The position numbers and the translations under genes were made by a program. A DNA stretch of 64,000 nt from Candidatus Melainabacteria bacterium (lineage in GTDB: Bacteria; Cyanobacteriota; Vampirovibrionia; Obscuribacterales; Obscuribacteraceae), in contig JAFKGK010000009.1 of assembly GCA_017307165.1 (NCBI GenBank), positions 62,001 to 126,000 of the forward strand, written 5' to 3'. Below the pieces are notes generated by a model that was given only the letters and a program-made list of their open reading frames with translations, ran no database searches and had not been told where the DNA came from. Positions 8,937-17,810 of this stretch are shown here, piece after piece. Position 1 is the first letter of the stretch, and the number at the start of each line of letters is the position of its first letter.

Positions 8937-9434
8937 ATGAGAAACGACGTAAAAACCAGATCGTTGCTGCTTTCGCTCGTGCAGATTTGTCTGCTTGCTG
9001 TGTTTGCGCTGGGGCCAATCACGGCTGTTTGGGCTGCTGATGCCAAAAGTGCCAAGAGTGCTGAGGAGGCCGATTGTTGCAAGGCAGAAAGCAAAGGGAA
9101 AAAAGCGGCAGCACCCGAAAACAATGGGGATCTGGAATGCGAAAAATGCGCAAAAGTTTGCAAGGAAACCATTGCCTACTTTAAATCCAAAGGTGGCAAA
9201 TACACCGAAGGCAAAAATGTACAGATCCTGGAGGATTGCATCCGTACCTGTGAGACCTCAGCCGACTTTATCCGCCGTGGCTCATCCAATGCCAGCAAGA
9301 TTCAGGCTGTGTGCAAAGAGATCTGCAAACAGTGCGCTCAAATGTGCAAATCGATGAATGATCCAAAACTCAAAGATTGCATTCAATCATGCCTGGAGTG
9401 CGAAGCATGCTGCGATATGCATTCTAAAAAGTAG
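8937..9434 (+). CDS. Exported four-helix-bundle copper-binding protein (Csp/DUF326-like)
   Basis: A 165-residue protein with a Sec-type signal peptide (residues 1 to about 34, ending VWAA). The mature chain has 16 Cys arranged along predicted helices in CxxC and CxxxC patterns, for example CEKCAKVC, DCIRTC, CKQCAQMC and CLECEACC. This is the layout of Csp copper-storage proteins, in which Cys line the core of a four-helix bundle and hold many Cu(I) ions. Family proteins act in the cytosol or, with a signal peptide, outside the membrane; this one should be exported. It forms a likely unit with the Cys-rich gene at 8469 and ends at a strong terminator. Confidence 0.82.
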   Translation: MRNDVKTRSLLLSLVQICLLAVFALGPITAVWAADAKSAKSAEEADCCKAESKGKKAAAPENNGDLECEKCAKVCKETIAYFKSKGGKYTEGKNVQILEDCIRTCETSADFIRRGSSNASKIQAVCKEICKQCAQMCKSMNDPKLKDCIQSCLECEACCDMHSKK

Positions 9435-9445
9435 ATAGATAAAAC

Positions 9446-9499
9446 AAATGACCTGATACTTGCTGGCGCTTTACAAGCTGCCTAGGTATCAGGTCATTT
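9446..9499 (+). terminator. Terminator of the Cys-rich/copper unit
   Basis: Perfect 14-base arms, AAATGACCTGATAC at 9446-9459 and its complement at 9486-9499, flank a 26-base loop. It starts 12 bases after the stop at 9434 and is followed by a T-rich stretch. Confidence 0.75.
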
Positions 9500-9567
9500 C
9501 CTTTATTGCTTAAAATTGAGGTCGGTAGAAGATTGGTGATCGGCCCGGGTTGTGCATTTAGGCTTAA

Positions 9568-9636
9568 GGCTGATATGGGCAAATTGTGTAGGCCGCTTTG
9601 CGTAGCACCGGCGGCCGGCAATTTGTCCTATCAGCC
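9568..9636 (-). terminator. Hairpin B of a shared-loop family
   Basis: Outer arms 9568-9586 and 9619-9636 pair over about 18 positions with one bulge and one wobble; inner arms GGCCGC/GCGGCC at 9591-9596 and 9611-9616 pair perfectly. The 14-base loop 9597-9610 (TTTGCGTAGCACCG) differs by one base from the loop of hairpin C at 23368-23381. It lies 43 bases past the stop of the minus-strand TPR gene. Confidence 0.6.
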
Positions 9637-9678
9637 GTTCAGTCCTAATCCCAAAAGCCAGATGACGACATCAGCCGC

Positions 9679-10920
9679 TCAGCTCATCGACTCATCATCT
9701 GCAATCGGCGCCAGGCTGTCCTCTGTATGCATGGTTATCGTCTTCCAGCTGCCGGTCACAAAGCCAGACGCACACGACTGCAAATGCGCAGCCTCATCCT
9801 CACGATGCATCTCGCGCAAGAGCGCCGCATACTTGTTGAGCAGCTTGATCGTATCATCATGACTCGCACCCTGCCGCTTAGTGCGGATGGCCAAACAGCG
9901 CTTATATGCGTCTTCGGCATCGGACAGCTTTTTATCCAGGTGATAGAGCATGCCGAGGTTGCCCAGCGAAGTCGCCACTTTTATATCATCACGACCATAC
10001 AAGATCTCGTAAGTACGGCAAGATTCTTCGGCACATTTTTCGGCAGCCTCAAAATTTCCGTAGTAATAATGGCATTTCGCCACCTCATCCAGAGCCTGAG
10101 CCACAACCGGATGCCTTGAACCAAAAACGGCTTTTTTGAGTTGAAAAATACGCTCATAGTAAGGCGCTGCCTGTTGGTGTTTATCCTGTCGCGCCAGCGC
10201 CGCAGCCAGGCCTTCGATCGTGCGGCACAATCTATGATCTTTCTCGCCAAAGTGCTCCGCCATTTGCGCAGCCTCAGCAAACTTGGTCGCTGCAGTCTGC
10301 CAATCACCCTGATCCAGGGCAGAGCTAGCCGCATCGTACAGAGGCTTCCAACGCCTCTGCATTTCATCTAGATCGATCTTTGGCACTACTTGCGGTATCG
10401 TCGCCTCTACCTTTGGTCCTGGCAAAGTCTCAAATCGTCCGGTTTTCTTCCACTGTCTTGCTGTGACCAGGGGAGCCGTGCCTTTTTCCTTGAGTCTATT
10501 AAACAAATCGCGATAGCCAGTCTGCAACCTCAATACATCCGGATGTGCCGGCCCGAGCGCCTTGAGCTTGATCTCCAGTGCCTTTCGCATTGGCTGCTCT
10601 GCATCTTCGTCTCTCTTCATCGCCACATAGAGCAAACCCAAATTGGCATGCATTGCCGCTACATCTACATGATCGGGTCCAAAGACTTCTGTATAGATCG
10701 TGACCAATTTAAGTGCAAGAGGCTCGCAATCAGCAAATTTTTGTTGAAACCACAGGCACTCGCAGAGCCTCTCCATGGACAGAGCACGGCGGCGATCATT
10801 AGCCGGAAAGTCCATACTCTCTTCTAACGCTGCATACCACAAACTTTCGGCAAAAGAATACTTGCCCTCAGCTTGAGCCTTTTCTGCAGAGTTTTTGTAA
10901 TCCTGCCACTTGCTTTTCAT
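9679..10920 (-). CDS. TPR (kinesin-light-chain-like) repeat protein
   Basis: The 413-residue soluble protein has two blocks of tetratricopeptide repeats. The first (about residues 45-145) contains LGLLYVAMKRDEDAEQPMRKAL followed by AHPDVL, and the second (about 190-390) contains HPVVAQALDEVAKCHYYYG and LGNLGMLYHLDKKLSDAEDAY. The GPDHVDVA / GPAHPDV / GSRHPVVA / RDDIKVA signature between helices is typical of the 42-residue KLC-type TPR. Such proteins are scaffolds; no enzymatic domain is seen. The start has no strong Shine-Dalgarno. The terminator-like hairpin B lies downstream. Confidence 0.82.
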   Translation of the reverse strand: MKSKWQDYKNSAEKAQAEGKYSFAESLWYAALEESMDFPANDRRRALSMERLCECLWFQQKFADCEPLALKLVTIYTEVFGPDHVDVAAMHANLGLLYVAMKRDEDAEQPMRKALEIKLKALGPAHPDVLRLQTGYRDLFNRLKEKGTAPLVTARQWKKTGRFETLPGPKVEATIPQVVPKIDLDEMQRRWKPLYDAASSALDQGDWQTAATKFAEAAQMAEHFGEKDHRLCRTIEGLAAALARQDKHQQAAPYYERIFQLKKAVFGSRHPVVAQALDEVAKCHYYYGNFEAAEKCAEESCRTYEILYGRDDIKVATSLGNLGMLYHLDKKLSDAEDAYKRCLAIRTKRQGASHDDTIKLLNKYAALLREMHREDEAAHLQSCASGFVTGSWKTITMHTEDSLAPIADDESMS

Positions 10921-11093
10921 CTATCGTATTAACCAAAAGGACAAAGACACAGCGGAGCCCCAGCGAGATAGTCTCTCATTTTTTAGATACCAAGATTCGA
11001 CTATTTTCAGCCATATGGAGTTTACAGATGGAAATTTTCCACGCAAAAGTGAAATCATATTACTATAACTCATAATAAGATTTTAGAAAAAGA

Positions 11094-11147
11094 AATGAGG
11101 CGGAGCGACAGAACTCGATTAACGAGATCTATCCACTCCGCCTCATT
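11094..11147 (-). terminator. Terminator of the AAA+ gene
   Basis: Perfect 12-base arms (AATGAGGCGGAG at 11094-11105 and its complement at 11136-11147) lie 15 bases beyond the stop at 11163. On the minus strand the stem is followed by a T-rich run (CTTTTTCT). Confidence 0.8.
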
Positions 11148-11162
11148 CTCAGGCAAGCGCTG

Positions 11163-12692
11163 TTATGCGCTCGCCTTGCCGGCCGGTTCGACGACACCCA
11201 GACCGTTGGAGAAACGGTCCTTGAGCATGGGCACCTGTTCATCCGTGACGGTGACTTCATAGATAGCCTTCATCTCCACAAAGAAAGTCTTGACCGAAAC
11301 GACCTCGAGCAGCAGATGCTTTTTGAGCACCGTCAACGCATCGGCCATCTCGACATGCAGTTCTTCGGGAGTCTCTGCAGTGATCGTTACCTTGAACAAA
11401 GACTTGTCCTTGCCCTTGGCGCGACGAGCAGCGAGTTCCACCTTGCGCGTGTCGCCGTTGTGACGCATGGCCACAGCGGAGTCGGGGCGATAGGTGGTGA
11501 AGGTATCGCACGAAGCCGGAGTACCCTGATCCTCGAACAACTCGAAGGTCAGCAAGTCGGCACCCTCGTTGCGGGAGACCTTGATCAGATCGTCAGCGGT
11601 GATGGCAAAACCATCCTCGCTCTCGTCGATCTTGGCCACCAGACGCTCGAGAGAGTCGGTGAAGTACTTTTTGATCATGCGCTTGATGCGACGCGCATTG
11701 CCCGAGTTTTCCAGAGCCTTCTCGGTGATGAAGGCCGCAGCGGACTCTTCCACTTCGATCGTGAAAGCCTTGCCACGTTCCATTACTTCCTGGAACCGAG
11801 AGATCGCTCCGCGCAGCTGCAGGTCGACGATCGCACGCAGGTCGTCTCCGCTCAAGGAGTTAAACCAGATGATCTCGTCGATACGGTCGATAAACTCCGG
11901 ACGGTGACGCTGACGCATGCTGGACATCATCACTTCGCGCTTCTTTTCCGTCTTGGCTTCGGCGCGATTTTTGATAAAGCCGATGGCCTCCTTGACCTCT
12001 GAGGCTTCCTGAGAGCCGGTGTTGCCGGCCATCACAAAGACCACATCGGAGACATCGACTTCTTCGTTGTCGGCCATCGACATGACGCCGTCTTCGATGG
12101 CGTTCAACAAAAAGTCGTCGACGCTCTGATGCATCTTATCGACTTCCGAGATAAACACCAGGATCAAAGGCACCTTGGATCCGCGCTTGCTGGCCTCGAG
12201 ATTGACGCGGCTCAGCAGCTTGCGCGGATTGCGGCGAGCCATCTTGGCGGCTTTCTCGGGGCTCATGGTCTTGAGCTTTTCCTCGAAGGCCTGACGCTCT
12301 TTCTCCTCGTCCTGCGGCTCCTGATAGCCCTTGTAGCCGGTCGGCGCGCCGATCAGCCGAGCTGCCTGGTGCTTTTCGGCAAGGGTACCACCGTCCAGCT
12401 TAACGTAGGCGCGTTCGTCGCCGTGGATGTAGAGCGCAACGAGCTTCATCAACTCGTCCTTGCCCACGCCGGGTTCGCCGACGAGGTAGTAGACGCCGGC
12501 GCACTTGTTGCCGTCTTTGAAGCGGCTCAGGGCGCGGGTCTTCATGCGGACAGCAGCCTCGATGGCGCTGGGCTGACCGATCAGGCGCGAGCCGATAAAA
12601 TCGGACATCGCACGTTCGTTGTTGGTTGGGCTCGACAGATCCAGGACGATGCCCTTGCGGCTTGCTGTTGTTTTTGCGATTTGAGTGTTCAT
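11163..12692 (-). CDS. ClpB-like AAA+ protein with degenerate Walker motifs
   Basis: A 509-residue protein aligning along its middle with the second AAA+ module of ClpB/ClpA. Landmarks: Walker A GEPGVGKDE (about residue 74), Walker B region LVFISEVDKMH (about 181), sensor-1 Asn in VMAGNTGS, the arginine-finger block RPEFIDRIDEI (about 266) and a sensor-2 NARRIKR (about 335), then a C-terminal domain of roughly 150 residues I cannot assign. Two residues are unusual: the Walker A Thr/Ser is Asp, and the Walker B Asp is Ser, though the adjacent Glu remains. Both were checked at codon level. ATP binding or hydrolysis may therefore be altered. The ATG at 12692 has GGAG seven bases upstream. No ClpB N-domain or M-domain is present. 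Confidence 0.75.
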   Translation of the reverse strand: MNTQIAKTTASRKGIVLDLSSPTNNERAMSDFIGSRLIGQPSAIEAAVRMKTRALSRFKDGNKCAGVYYLVGEPGVGKDELMKLVALYIHGDERAYVKLDGGTLAEKHQAARLIGAPTGYKGYQEPQDEEKERQAFEEKLKTMSPEKAAKMARRNPRKLLSRVNLEASKRGSKVPLILVFISEVDKMHQSVDDFLLNAIEDGVMSMADNEEVDVSDVVFVMAGNTGSQEASEVKEAIGFIKNRAEAKTEKKREVMMSSMRQRHRPEFIDRIDEIIWFNSLSGDDLRAIVDLQLRGAISRFQEVMERGKAFTIEVEESAAAFITEKALENSGNARRIKRMIKKYFTDSLERLVAKIDESEDGFAITADDLIKVSRNEGADLLTFELFEDQGTPASCDTFTTYRPDSAVAMRHNGDTRKVELAARRAKGKDKSLFKVTITAETPEELHVEMADALTVLKKHLLLEVVSVKTFFVEMKAIYEVTVTDEQVPMLKDRFSNGLGVVEPAGKASA

Positions 12693-12720
12693 GACAGTCT
12701 CCATGCAATTTTAGGCCAGC

Positions 12721-12748
12721 AAAAAGCCCACTCCTGGCGGAGCGGGCT
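12721..12748 (-). terminator. Terminator of the CYTH gene
   Basis: Arms 12725-12733 and 12740-12748 pair with one wobble around a six-base loop. Read on the minus strand the stem is directly followed by TTTTT, a textbook intrinsic terminator. It separates the CYTH gene from the AAA+ gene, which therefore needs its own promoter. Confidence 0.8.
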
Positions 12749-12808
12749 ATGTTGGCGTGTTAGATAAAACTGTCGCCAAAGTGACGGCAGCTGTTAGAAA
12801 AAACCGGC

Positions 12809-13492
12809 TTAGCGACCGGACTGGCTACGTGAGGCTTCCAGCATTTGCTGGTAAGACATCTCAACGCAGTCTCGCTCTTGTCCAAAGAGCTGTGAAGCCA
12901 GCCGGAATACTGCCGCGCGTGCTTCTTCGACATTGCCGTCTTGAGATACCAGTACCTCGACTTCGGCATAGTGGCCGGAATACTTGCCCAGGCCGTCCAC
13001 CTGGTCCAACGTTATGACCACATTGCTAAACTGCGGTCCGTCGGCTTGGTGCTCCAGTCGCCGTTTGCTAAACGTCGAGAGCGGTTTGCCGCCGATCAAA
13101 CGACCGACGACGAGCAGGATGCAACGCGAAACGGCGCCGAGGTGGCCCTCCGATTCTTGTCTTTCCTTGCCATTGCCGATCGTGACCCACTCCTTGATCG
13201 TGCAGACTGTGTGCTTGCGACCGTCGATGTTTTCATCACGGACTCGCAGCATTTCGCCTTTCACTCTCGTAGGCAGGAAATGATCGGTCATGTCGATCGT
13301 TCGCGCGAGCTTGAAACCCATTGCGGACAATCTTGATCTGACTGAGTCGAGTTCGTCGTTCGCAATGGCAAACTTTCGCTCGACCTCAAAATTGGTGCCC
13401 TTATCGTCCGATTTGGCAGAGCCAGCGACAGTGCCACCGGTACCACGAACGTCCGACAAGATGCGTCTCAGGCATTCTCGAAATATTGCCAT
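12809..13492 (-). CDS. CYTH domain protein
   Basis: The 227-residue product carries the CYTH signature ExExK as EVERK at residues 36-40, near the start of the tunnel-fold domain, and a second acidic pair in YAEVEVLV near the end. CYTH enzymes (triphosphatases, class IV adenylate cyclases, thiamine triphosphatase) bind a triphosphate through Mg2+ inside a beta tunnel. Which reaction applies here is unclear. The first 33 residues are a non-conserved extension. The ATG at 13492 is chosen because GAGAGGAG stands immediately upstream, inside the longer reading frame. It is transcribed on its own, with a terminator downstream. Confidence 0.8.
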   Translation of the reverse strand: MAIFRECLRRILSDVRGTGGTVAGSAKSDDKGTNFEVERKFAIANDELDSVRSRLSAMGFKLARTIDMTDHFLPTRVKGEMLRVRDENIDGRKHTVCTIKEWVTIGNGKERQESEGHLGAVSRCILLVVGRLIGGKPLSTFSKRRLEHQADGPQFSNVVITLDQVDGLGKYSGHYAEVEVLVSQDGNVEEARAAVFRLASQLFGQERDCVEMSYQQMLEASRSQSGR

Positions 13493-14039
13493 AGGACTCC
13501 TCTCCATTTAGATATCTAGGTTACCAGGGAAATCGCGGCCTCCATCGTCACGCAGTTAGCATGTCGGATAAGGCTGGGTTCTAGGAGTGGTTAAAACTCT
13601 TGGCTTTTATTTCCTTGCGATTGATCTGGATGTGTAAAACATGACTTCAACCTAGCACCACGATCTCTTGAAAACCAATAGGACATAGACCAGATAAGTG
13701 ATTTCAGGATTATAAACAGATGATTAAGCTAGCGCGGCTTCTAATATTGGCAACAAGCTAGCGTAACTCCGCAATTAACCAAGCAATTGTCAGCATCAAA
13801 AAATCTCTGTCTAGCCTTCCATTGCCTTGAAATAGACCAGGTTGCCTTAATAAAGTCAGTTTGTATTTTTTCTTTACTTCAAGCAAGACAACAGACAGAC
13901 CCCTGACCTTCTAACCCCCCGAACATCTCCAATCCGGACCATCGTTTCGACAGTGCAGTGCACTGCGGGTCGTTATCGCTTGCTGCTTTTCTCCAACCAC
14001 CAACAAAAAGCAATTGCCTCTAGAGGCAAGGAGACTGCC
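13493..14039. other. Divergent intergenic region (547 bases)
   Basis: No gene with a credible start is visible. The sequence is AT-richer than its surroundings and must hold the promoters for the CYTH gene (leftward) and the acyltransferase (rightward). A short direct repeat AAGCTAGCG occurs at about 13727 and 13756. Nothing else stands out. Confidence 0.4.
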
Positions 14040-14864
14040 GTGAAATCCCCAAAGCATTACTGGGCTCACGGTTCGCATGTCACGAAAGCTTTCGTCGGCA
14101 AATGGCGCAAAAACTTTCGCGACTATGTGGACCTCTGCCTGACCTCTGGCTTCATTCCGCGCGCGCTGCGCCCCCTGCAGCTCGTCGGCAAGTATCTCGC
14201 CAAGATCTGGGTCTATGTCCAGGTCGGACGAGTGCGAGTCATTGGTAAAAAAAATCTGGTCGCCCCCGGCCGGATCATCTTTTGCCCCAACCACAGCTCG
14301 ATGTTTGATGCTCCCGTCATCTTCTCGATCATGCGCCGCATGCCGCGGTACATGACCGCCTACGAAGAGATGCGTGGCCTCTGGGGCATCAAAGCAGTGG
14401 CCATGGGCGCCTTCGGCTGCTTTGCGGTCGATCGCACCAAGGGCAAGACTGTCATCGACCCGGCCATCAAGGTCCTGGTCGCAAATGAGCCTCTGGTCAT
14501 CTTTCCCGAAGGAAAGATTTCCAACTCTGGCACCTATCTGCCCTTCAAAAAGGGCTCGGCCTTCATCGCACTCGGTGCGCACGACGCACTGCGCGCGCAG
14601 GGCAACAACGACCGAATCGGCATCGTGCCGATCCATCTCTGCTACGGCAAGCGCGACGAAGCGACTGCTGGCGCCGGTTACGGCTCCATGGCCTTTAAAT
14701 GGCGTGGAGGCGTGACGATCACGGTAGGCGATCCCATCTACCTCGACACGATCGAGCCGATGACCGCCGAAAAGATCACCGAGACCGTCCGCGATGCTAT
14801 CGTCACCCAGGCGTGCGCCACCACGCATCTCCCTCAGCCCGGCAAGGACGAGGAGGCGGCGTGA
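14040..14864 (+). CDS. PlsC-family acyltransferase (second copy)
   Basis: A 274-residue acyltransferase with motif I NHSSMFD (HX4D, about residue 85) and motif III FPEGKIS (about 156). An N-terminal basic stretch precedes the catalytic domain; no clear transmembrane helix is seen, so it may attach peripherally to the membrane. The family acylates lysophosphatidate or similar lipids. The GTG at 14040 is chosen over an in-frame ATG at 13953 because AAGGAG lies six bases before it. The C-terminus is short and basic/acidic. It differs in length and flanking motifs from the member at 4922. Confidence 0.82.
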   Translation: MKSPKHYWAHGSHVTKAFVGKWRKNFRDYVDLCLTSGFIPRALRPLQLVGKYLAKIWVYVQVGRVRVIGKKNLVAPGRIIFCPNHSSMFDAPVIFSIMRRMPRYMTAYEEMRGLWGIKAVAMGAFGCFAVDRTKGKTVIDPAIKVLVANEPLVIFPEGKISNSGTYLPFKKGSAFIALGAHDALRAQGNNDRIGIVPIHLCYGKRDEATAGAGYGSMAFKWRGGVTITVGDPIYLDTIEPMTAEKITETVRDAIVTQACATTHLPQPGKDEEAA

Positions 14865-14868
14865 TTTT

Positions 14869-14932
14869 GTCGGAAAGGAGACCGCGAGAGCAGATAGGTG
14901 TAAATCTATCTCGTCTTTCGCGGTCTCCCGAC
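14869..14932 (+). terminator. Terminator of the acyltransferase gene
   Basis: An 11-base perfect stem (14877-14887 with 14918-14928) is extended by GTCGG/CCGAC across a three-base bulge. The loop itself contains a small inverted repeat (AGATAG/CTATCT). It begins 5 bases after the stop codon and is followed by an AT-rich stretch with TTTT. Confidence 0.7.
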
Positions 14933-14992
14933 CATATTTTTTGCGATATATTCTATTACTTCTTATCATAGAACACCGGACAAAAGAAGTAA

Positions 14993-15025
14993 AAAGGTCC
15001 GAGAGCTTGTAACTCCCGGACCTTT
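14993..15025 (-). terminator. Terminator of the acyl-CoA dehydrogenase gene
   Basis: Perfect 9-base arms AAAGGTCCG (14993-15001) and CGGACCTTT (15017-15025). On the minus strand the stem runs into CCTTTTTACTTCTTTT. It lies 17 bases past the stop of the gene at 15042, back to back with the plus-strand terminator of its neighbour. Confidence 0.8.
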
Positions 15026-15041
15026 CAGGTTTAGTCGATCA

Positions 15042-16703
15042 TCAAACAGGCATCGCCTCATCGACGATACGCCCGGCCTTGATCGAAGCAGGCAGCCCGC
15101 CCAAAGCGAGCGTCCGACCTGTGCCAAGACGAGCAGCGACAAAAGCAGCAGCTCGATGCTCGGGAGCATGCTTGATCATTTCGACCGCAGCAAGCGAAAG
15201 CGCCAGCGCCTCGACCAGACGGCGTGCATTGATCTCGGCATCACCCGGCTTGCGGGCCATCTTGCCGAGCTGATTGACGATGCCTGAGGCATGAGCATCG
15301 AGCCTGCGCGAAAATCCCCGCACAGACTTGATCTCACTGACGACCGCAGCGACGGTCTCTGGTTCGCGAGCCATGGCACGCAGGACGTCCAGGCAGATCA
15401 CATTGCCGGATCCCTCCCAGATGCCGAGCAGAGGACTCTCGCGAAAGAGTCGGGGCATGGGGCCAGCCTCGACATAACCGTTACCGCCAAAGCATTCCAG
15501 AGCTTCTGCCACCACCATCGGTGCGCGCTTACAGACCCAGTACTTGGCGATGGCCGTGCCGAGTCTGCGAAAATCCGCTTCATGAGAGCTTTCGCCCTGC
15601 TTGTCAAAGCTCGCAGCCACTCTCATGGCCAGGCGAGTCGAGGACTCGGATTCGAGCAGGAGATCGGCCAGTACATTGCGCATCAAAGGCTGATCGACTA
15701 GCAGCTTGCCAAAGGCGGCCCGGCCGCGGCAGTGATTGAGCGCCTGCACAGTAGCTTGCCGCATGAGGGCGGTAGCGCCGAGCACGCAATCGAGTCGCGT
15801 ATGACCGACCATCTCGATGATAGTGGCGACACCGCGGCCCTCTTCGCCGATCAGATAGCCGATGGCGTTTTCGTATTCGATCTCGGAGGAGGCATTGGAG
15901 TGATTGCCCAGCTTGTCCTTGAGTCGCTGGATGCGCAGCTCGTTGACCTTGCCATCAAAGTCGTGGCGCGGTACCAAAAAGCAAGTCACACCCTTTGCTG
16001 TCTGCGCCAGAACCAAAAAGGCGTCGCTCATCGGTGCCGAGCAAAACCACTTGTGGCCGACAATCGTGTATGGCTTGAGCTGGTGACCACCCACGGTGAT
16101 TTCCTGCAGCTTGAGCGCGACGGTGGAATTAGCACGGACATCCGACCCACCCTGCTTTTCAGTCATGCCCATGCCGAGGGTGATACCCTTCTTTTCACCC
16201 AAGGGCAAAAAGCGACCATCGTACTCACTCGAGAGGATCAAAGGCTTGAGCAGAGCCGCCAGAGCAGGTTCGCGCTCGAGAGAAGGCACACTCGAATATG
16301 TCATCGAAATGGGGCAGCAATGTCCTGCCTCGTTCTGAAAAGCCATATAGAGCATCGCAGCGCGGGCCAGATGAGCGCCAGCGACGGGGGTCTGCCAGGG
16401 CAAGGCGTGCACACCATGCGCGATCGAGGCAGACATCAAGTCATGATAGGCAGGGTGAAAATCAACGCGATCGATGCGATAGCCAAAACGGTCGTGGGTG
16501 CTGAGGATCGGAGGATTGGCGTTGGCTGCCTGGCCGAGAGCGATAGCGGCAGCGGAGCCCGTAAACCGGCCAAAAGCAGTCAGCTTATCGCTGAAGCCCG
16601 AGGCACCGTGAGCGACGATCGACTCCACCAGTGGTGCGTCGCTGTTAAAGAGATCATAGTCGACCAGTGCCTTGGACTGGTTGGAGACAGTATGCGTGAG
16701 CAT
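15042..16703 (-). CDS. AidB-type acyl-CoA dehydrogenase
   Basis: A 553-residue flavoprotein of the AidB branch rather than the shorter 380-residue chain-specific dehydrogenases. Diagnostic AidB-like features: the N-terminal VDYDLFNSD and ANANPPILSTHDRFGYRID region, DFHPAYHDLM, then TEKQGGSDVRANS (FAD/substrate block), HKWFCSAPMSDAFLVLAQ and ECFGGNGYVE near the C-terminal helical domain. E. coli AidB is induced by alkylation damage and binds DNA; other members are isovaleryl-CoA dehydrogenase-like. Function here is unproven. The ATG at 16703 follows GAGGT; the frame extends to 16733 without a better site. Transcribed alone. Confidence 0.88.
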   Translation of the reverse strand: MLTHTVSNQSKALVDYDLFNSDAPLVESIVAHGASGFSDKLTAFGRFTGSAAAIALGQAANANPPILSTHDRFGYRIDRVDFHPAYHDLMSASIAHGVHALPWQTPVAGAHLARAAMLYMAFQNEAGHCCPISMTYSSVPSLEREPALAALLKPLILSSEYDGRFLPLGEKKGITLGMGMTEKQGGSDVRANSTVALKLQEITVGGHQLKPYTIVGHKWFCSAPMSDAFLVLAQTAKGVTCFLVPRHDFDGKVNELRIQRLKDKLGNHSNASSEIEYENAIGYLIGEEGRGVATIIEMVGHTRLDCVLGATALMRQATVQALNHCRGRAAFGKLLVDQPLMRNVLADLLLESESSTRLAMRVAASFDKQGESSHEADFRRLGTAIAKYWVCKRAPMVVAEALECFGGNGYVEAGPMPRLFRESPLLGIWEGSGNVICLDVLRAMAREPETVAAVVSEIKSVRGFSRRLDAHASGIVNQLGKMARKPGDAEINARRLVEALALSLAAVEMIKHAPEHRAAAFVAARLGTGRTLALGGLPASIKAGRIVDEAMPV

Positions 16704-16965
16704 TTTTACCTCTATGGTTGAGCGCATGTGCATAGCCGTGCCGCCTTATTCGCCGATGAGGGGATATCCAGGGCGACCGGGAGGAGCTATTGCTGATGTA
16801 CTCGTGATTTAAGGTCTTTGATTGGTCTTAGAGATGAGAAAAATAAGCGCATCAAGACTATTAAAGGGGTCTCTCTTATTTCAAGCTTTGTCTTGACCAA
16901 ATACTGGTCTATAACAAGCGCAGCCGCGCTACCACTTGCCAACACCTTTTGATAGACTGGTTGTC

Positions 16966-17790
16966 ATGAAGGACCTGTGCCACATTCTCCTGCTCCTCAT
17001 GTGTGTCGCCATATCCAGCGATACTGCACATGCCTACAAAATCTCAGCAAAACAAATTTATGCGCCACCACCTAGACCCGCACAACCAGTGCATCTCGTC
17101 CCACAAAAAATGGCCAGGCTGGACATCACCAGCCGCGTTACGGGAGCGCACACTATCTACATCTGTGACATGGGCTTTAAAGACATCAATCTCGAAAACG
17201 GCGTCGTAACAGTATGCTGCCCTCCCGACTGGTCAATATTTACATACAATCCGGCTACTCATCTGATCTTTAGACAACCGTTTGATACCTACGAAGGCTT
17301 TTTACTCAAAGATATCGCCACATGGACCGGACATCAGATCAATGACAAAAAGGTCAGTTTTGATAACAAGACTGAGTATCTTGGGCAATCCGCAAAACAC
17401 TATCAAACTGGTCCAGAAGTAATGAAAGAGGCTCGTCGTCGCATTGCGGCTCACGAAGCACGTGATGGAGAGCCGGGCTTTGTCGAATCGACAAATATTT
17501 CCCTGCCCTACAAGACCGACAACAGCCTGCATGCAGAACGGCTTTTGAAACGAATGTATGGTCTGCCGGAGGCGCAAGGATTGCCGGTTTATGTCAAATA
17601 CAAAAGAGTATCAGGAGATGATTGCGAGTTTTACAAGACTCGCTCGATAGCGCTCTGTCCGCTCGATCCTGCCGCCTACAAGATCCCAACCGATTACAAG
17701 GCCTCTGCCACCATCCAAAATGTGATCAACAGTCAAAACGCATCCAGTGCTGCAGACCTTATGGAAGGTTTTTCCGATCTCGGCATATAG
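16966..17790 (+). CDS. Exported hypothetical protein, paralogue of 23438-24262
   Basis: A 274-residue secreted protein with a signal peptide (core HILLLLMCVAIS, cleavage after THA near residue 22). I do not recognise the family. The central part contains PDWSIFTYNPATHLIF, matched by PDWKVYAYRPSTRELK in the product of 23438-24262, and both end with a similar region (xLPxxxxxP...Y...S...F.DL). Both mature proteins are of equal length, so they are diverged paralogues. The ATG at 16966 gives a complete signal peptide; upstream in-frame starts would bury it. The Shine-Dalgarno is weak. Confidence 0.65.
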   Translation: MKDLCHILLLLMCVAISSDTAHAYKISAKQIYAPPPRPAQPVHLVPQKMARLDITSRVTGAHTIYICDMGFKDINLENGVVTVCCPPDWSIFTYNPATHLIFRQPFDTYEGFLLKDIATWTGHQINDKKVSFDNKTEYLGQSAKHYQTGPEVMKEARRRIAAHEARDGEPGFVESTNISLPYKTDNSLHAERLLKRMYGLPEAQGLPVYVKYKRVSGDDCEFYKTRSIALCPLDPAAYKIPTDYKASATIQNVINSQNASSAADLMEGFSDLGI

Positions 17791-17794
17791 AGCA

Positions 17795-17810
17795 GGCAAA
17801 AATTTTTGCC
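17795..17810. promoter_or_regulatory. Perfect 16-base palindrome
   Basis: GGCAAAAATTTTTGCC is self-complementary and starts 5 bases after the stop at 17790. It could be the core of a weak bidirectional terminator or a protein-binding site for the next gene at 17942. Confidence 0.4.

Noticed and set aside
13911-14969. 352-codon minus-strand frame over the second acyltransferase
   Set aside because: The plus-strand frame carries the HX4D and FPEG motifs and a good ribosome site; the antisense has neither.
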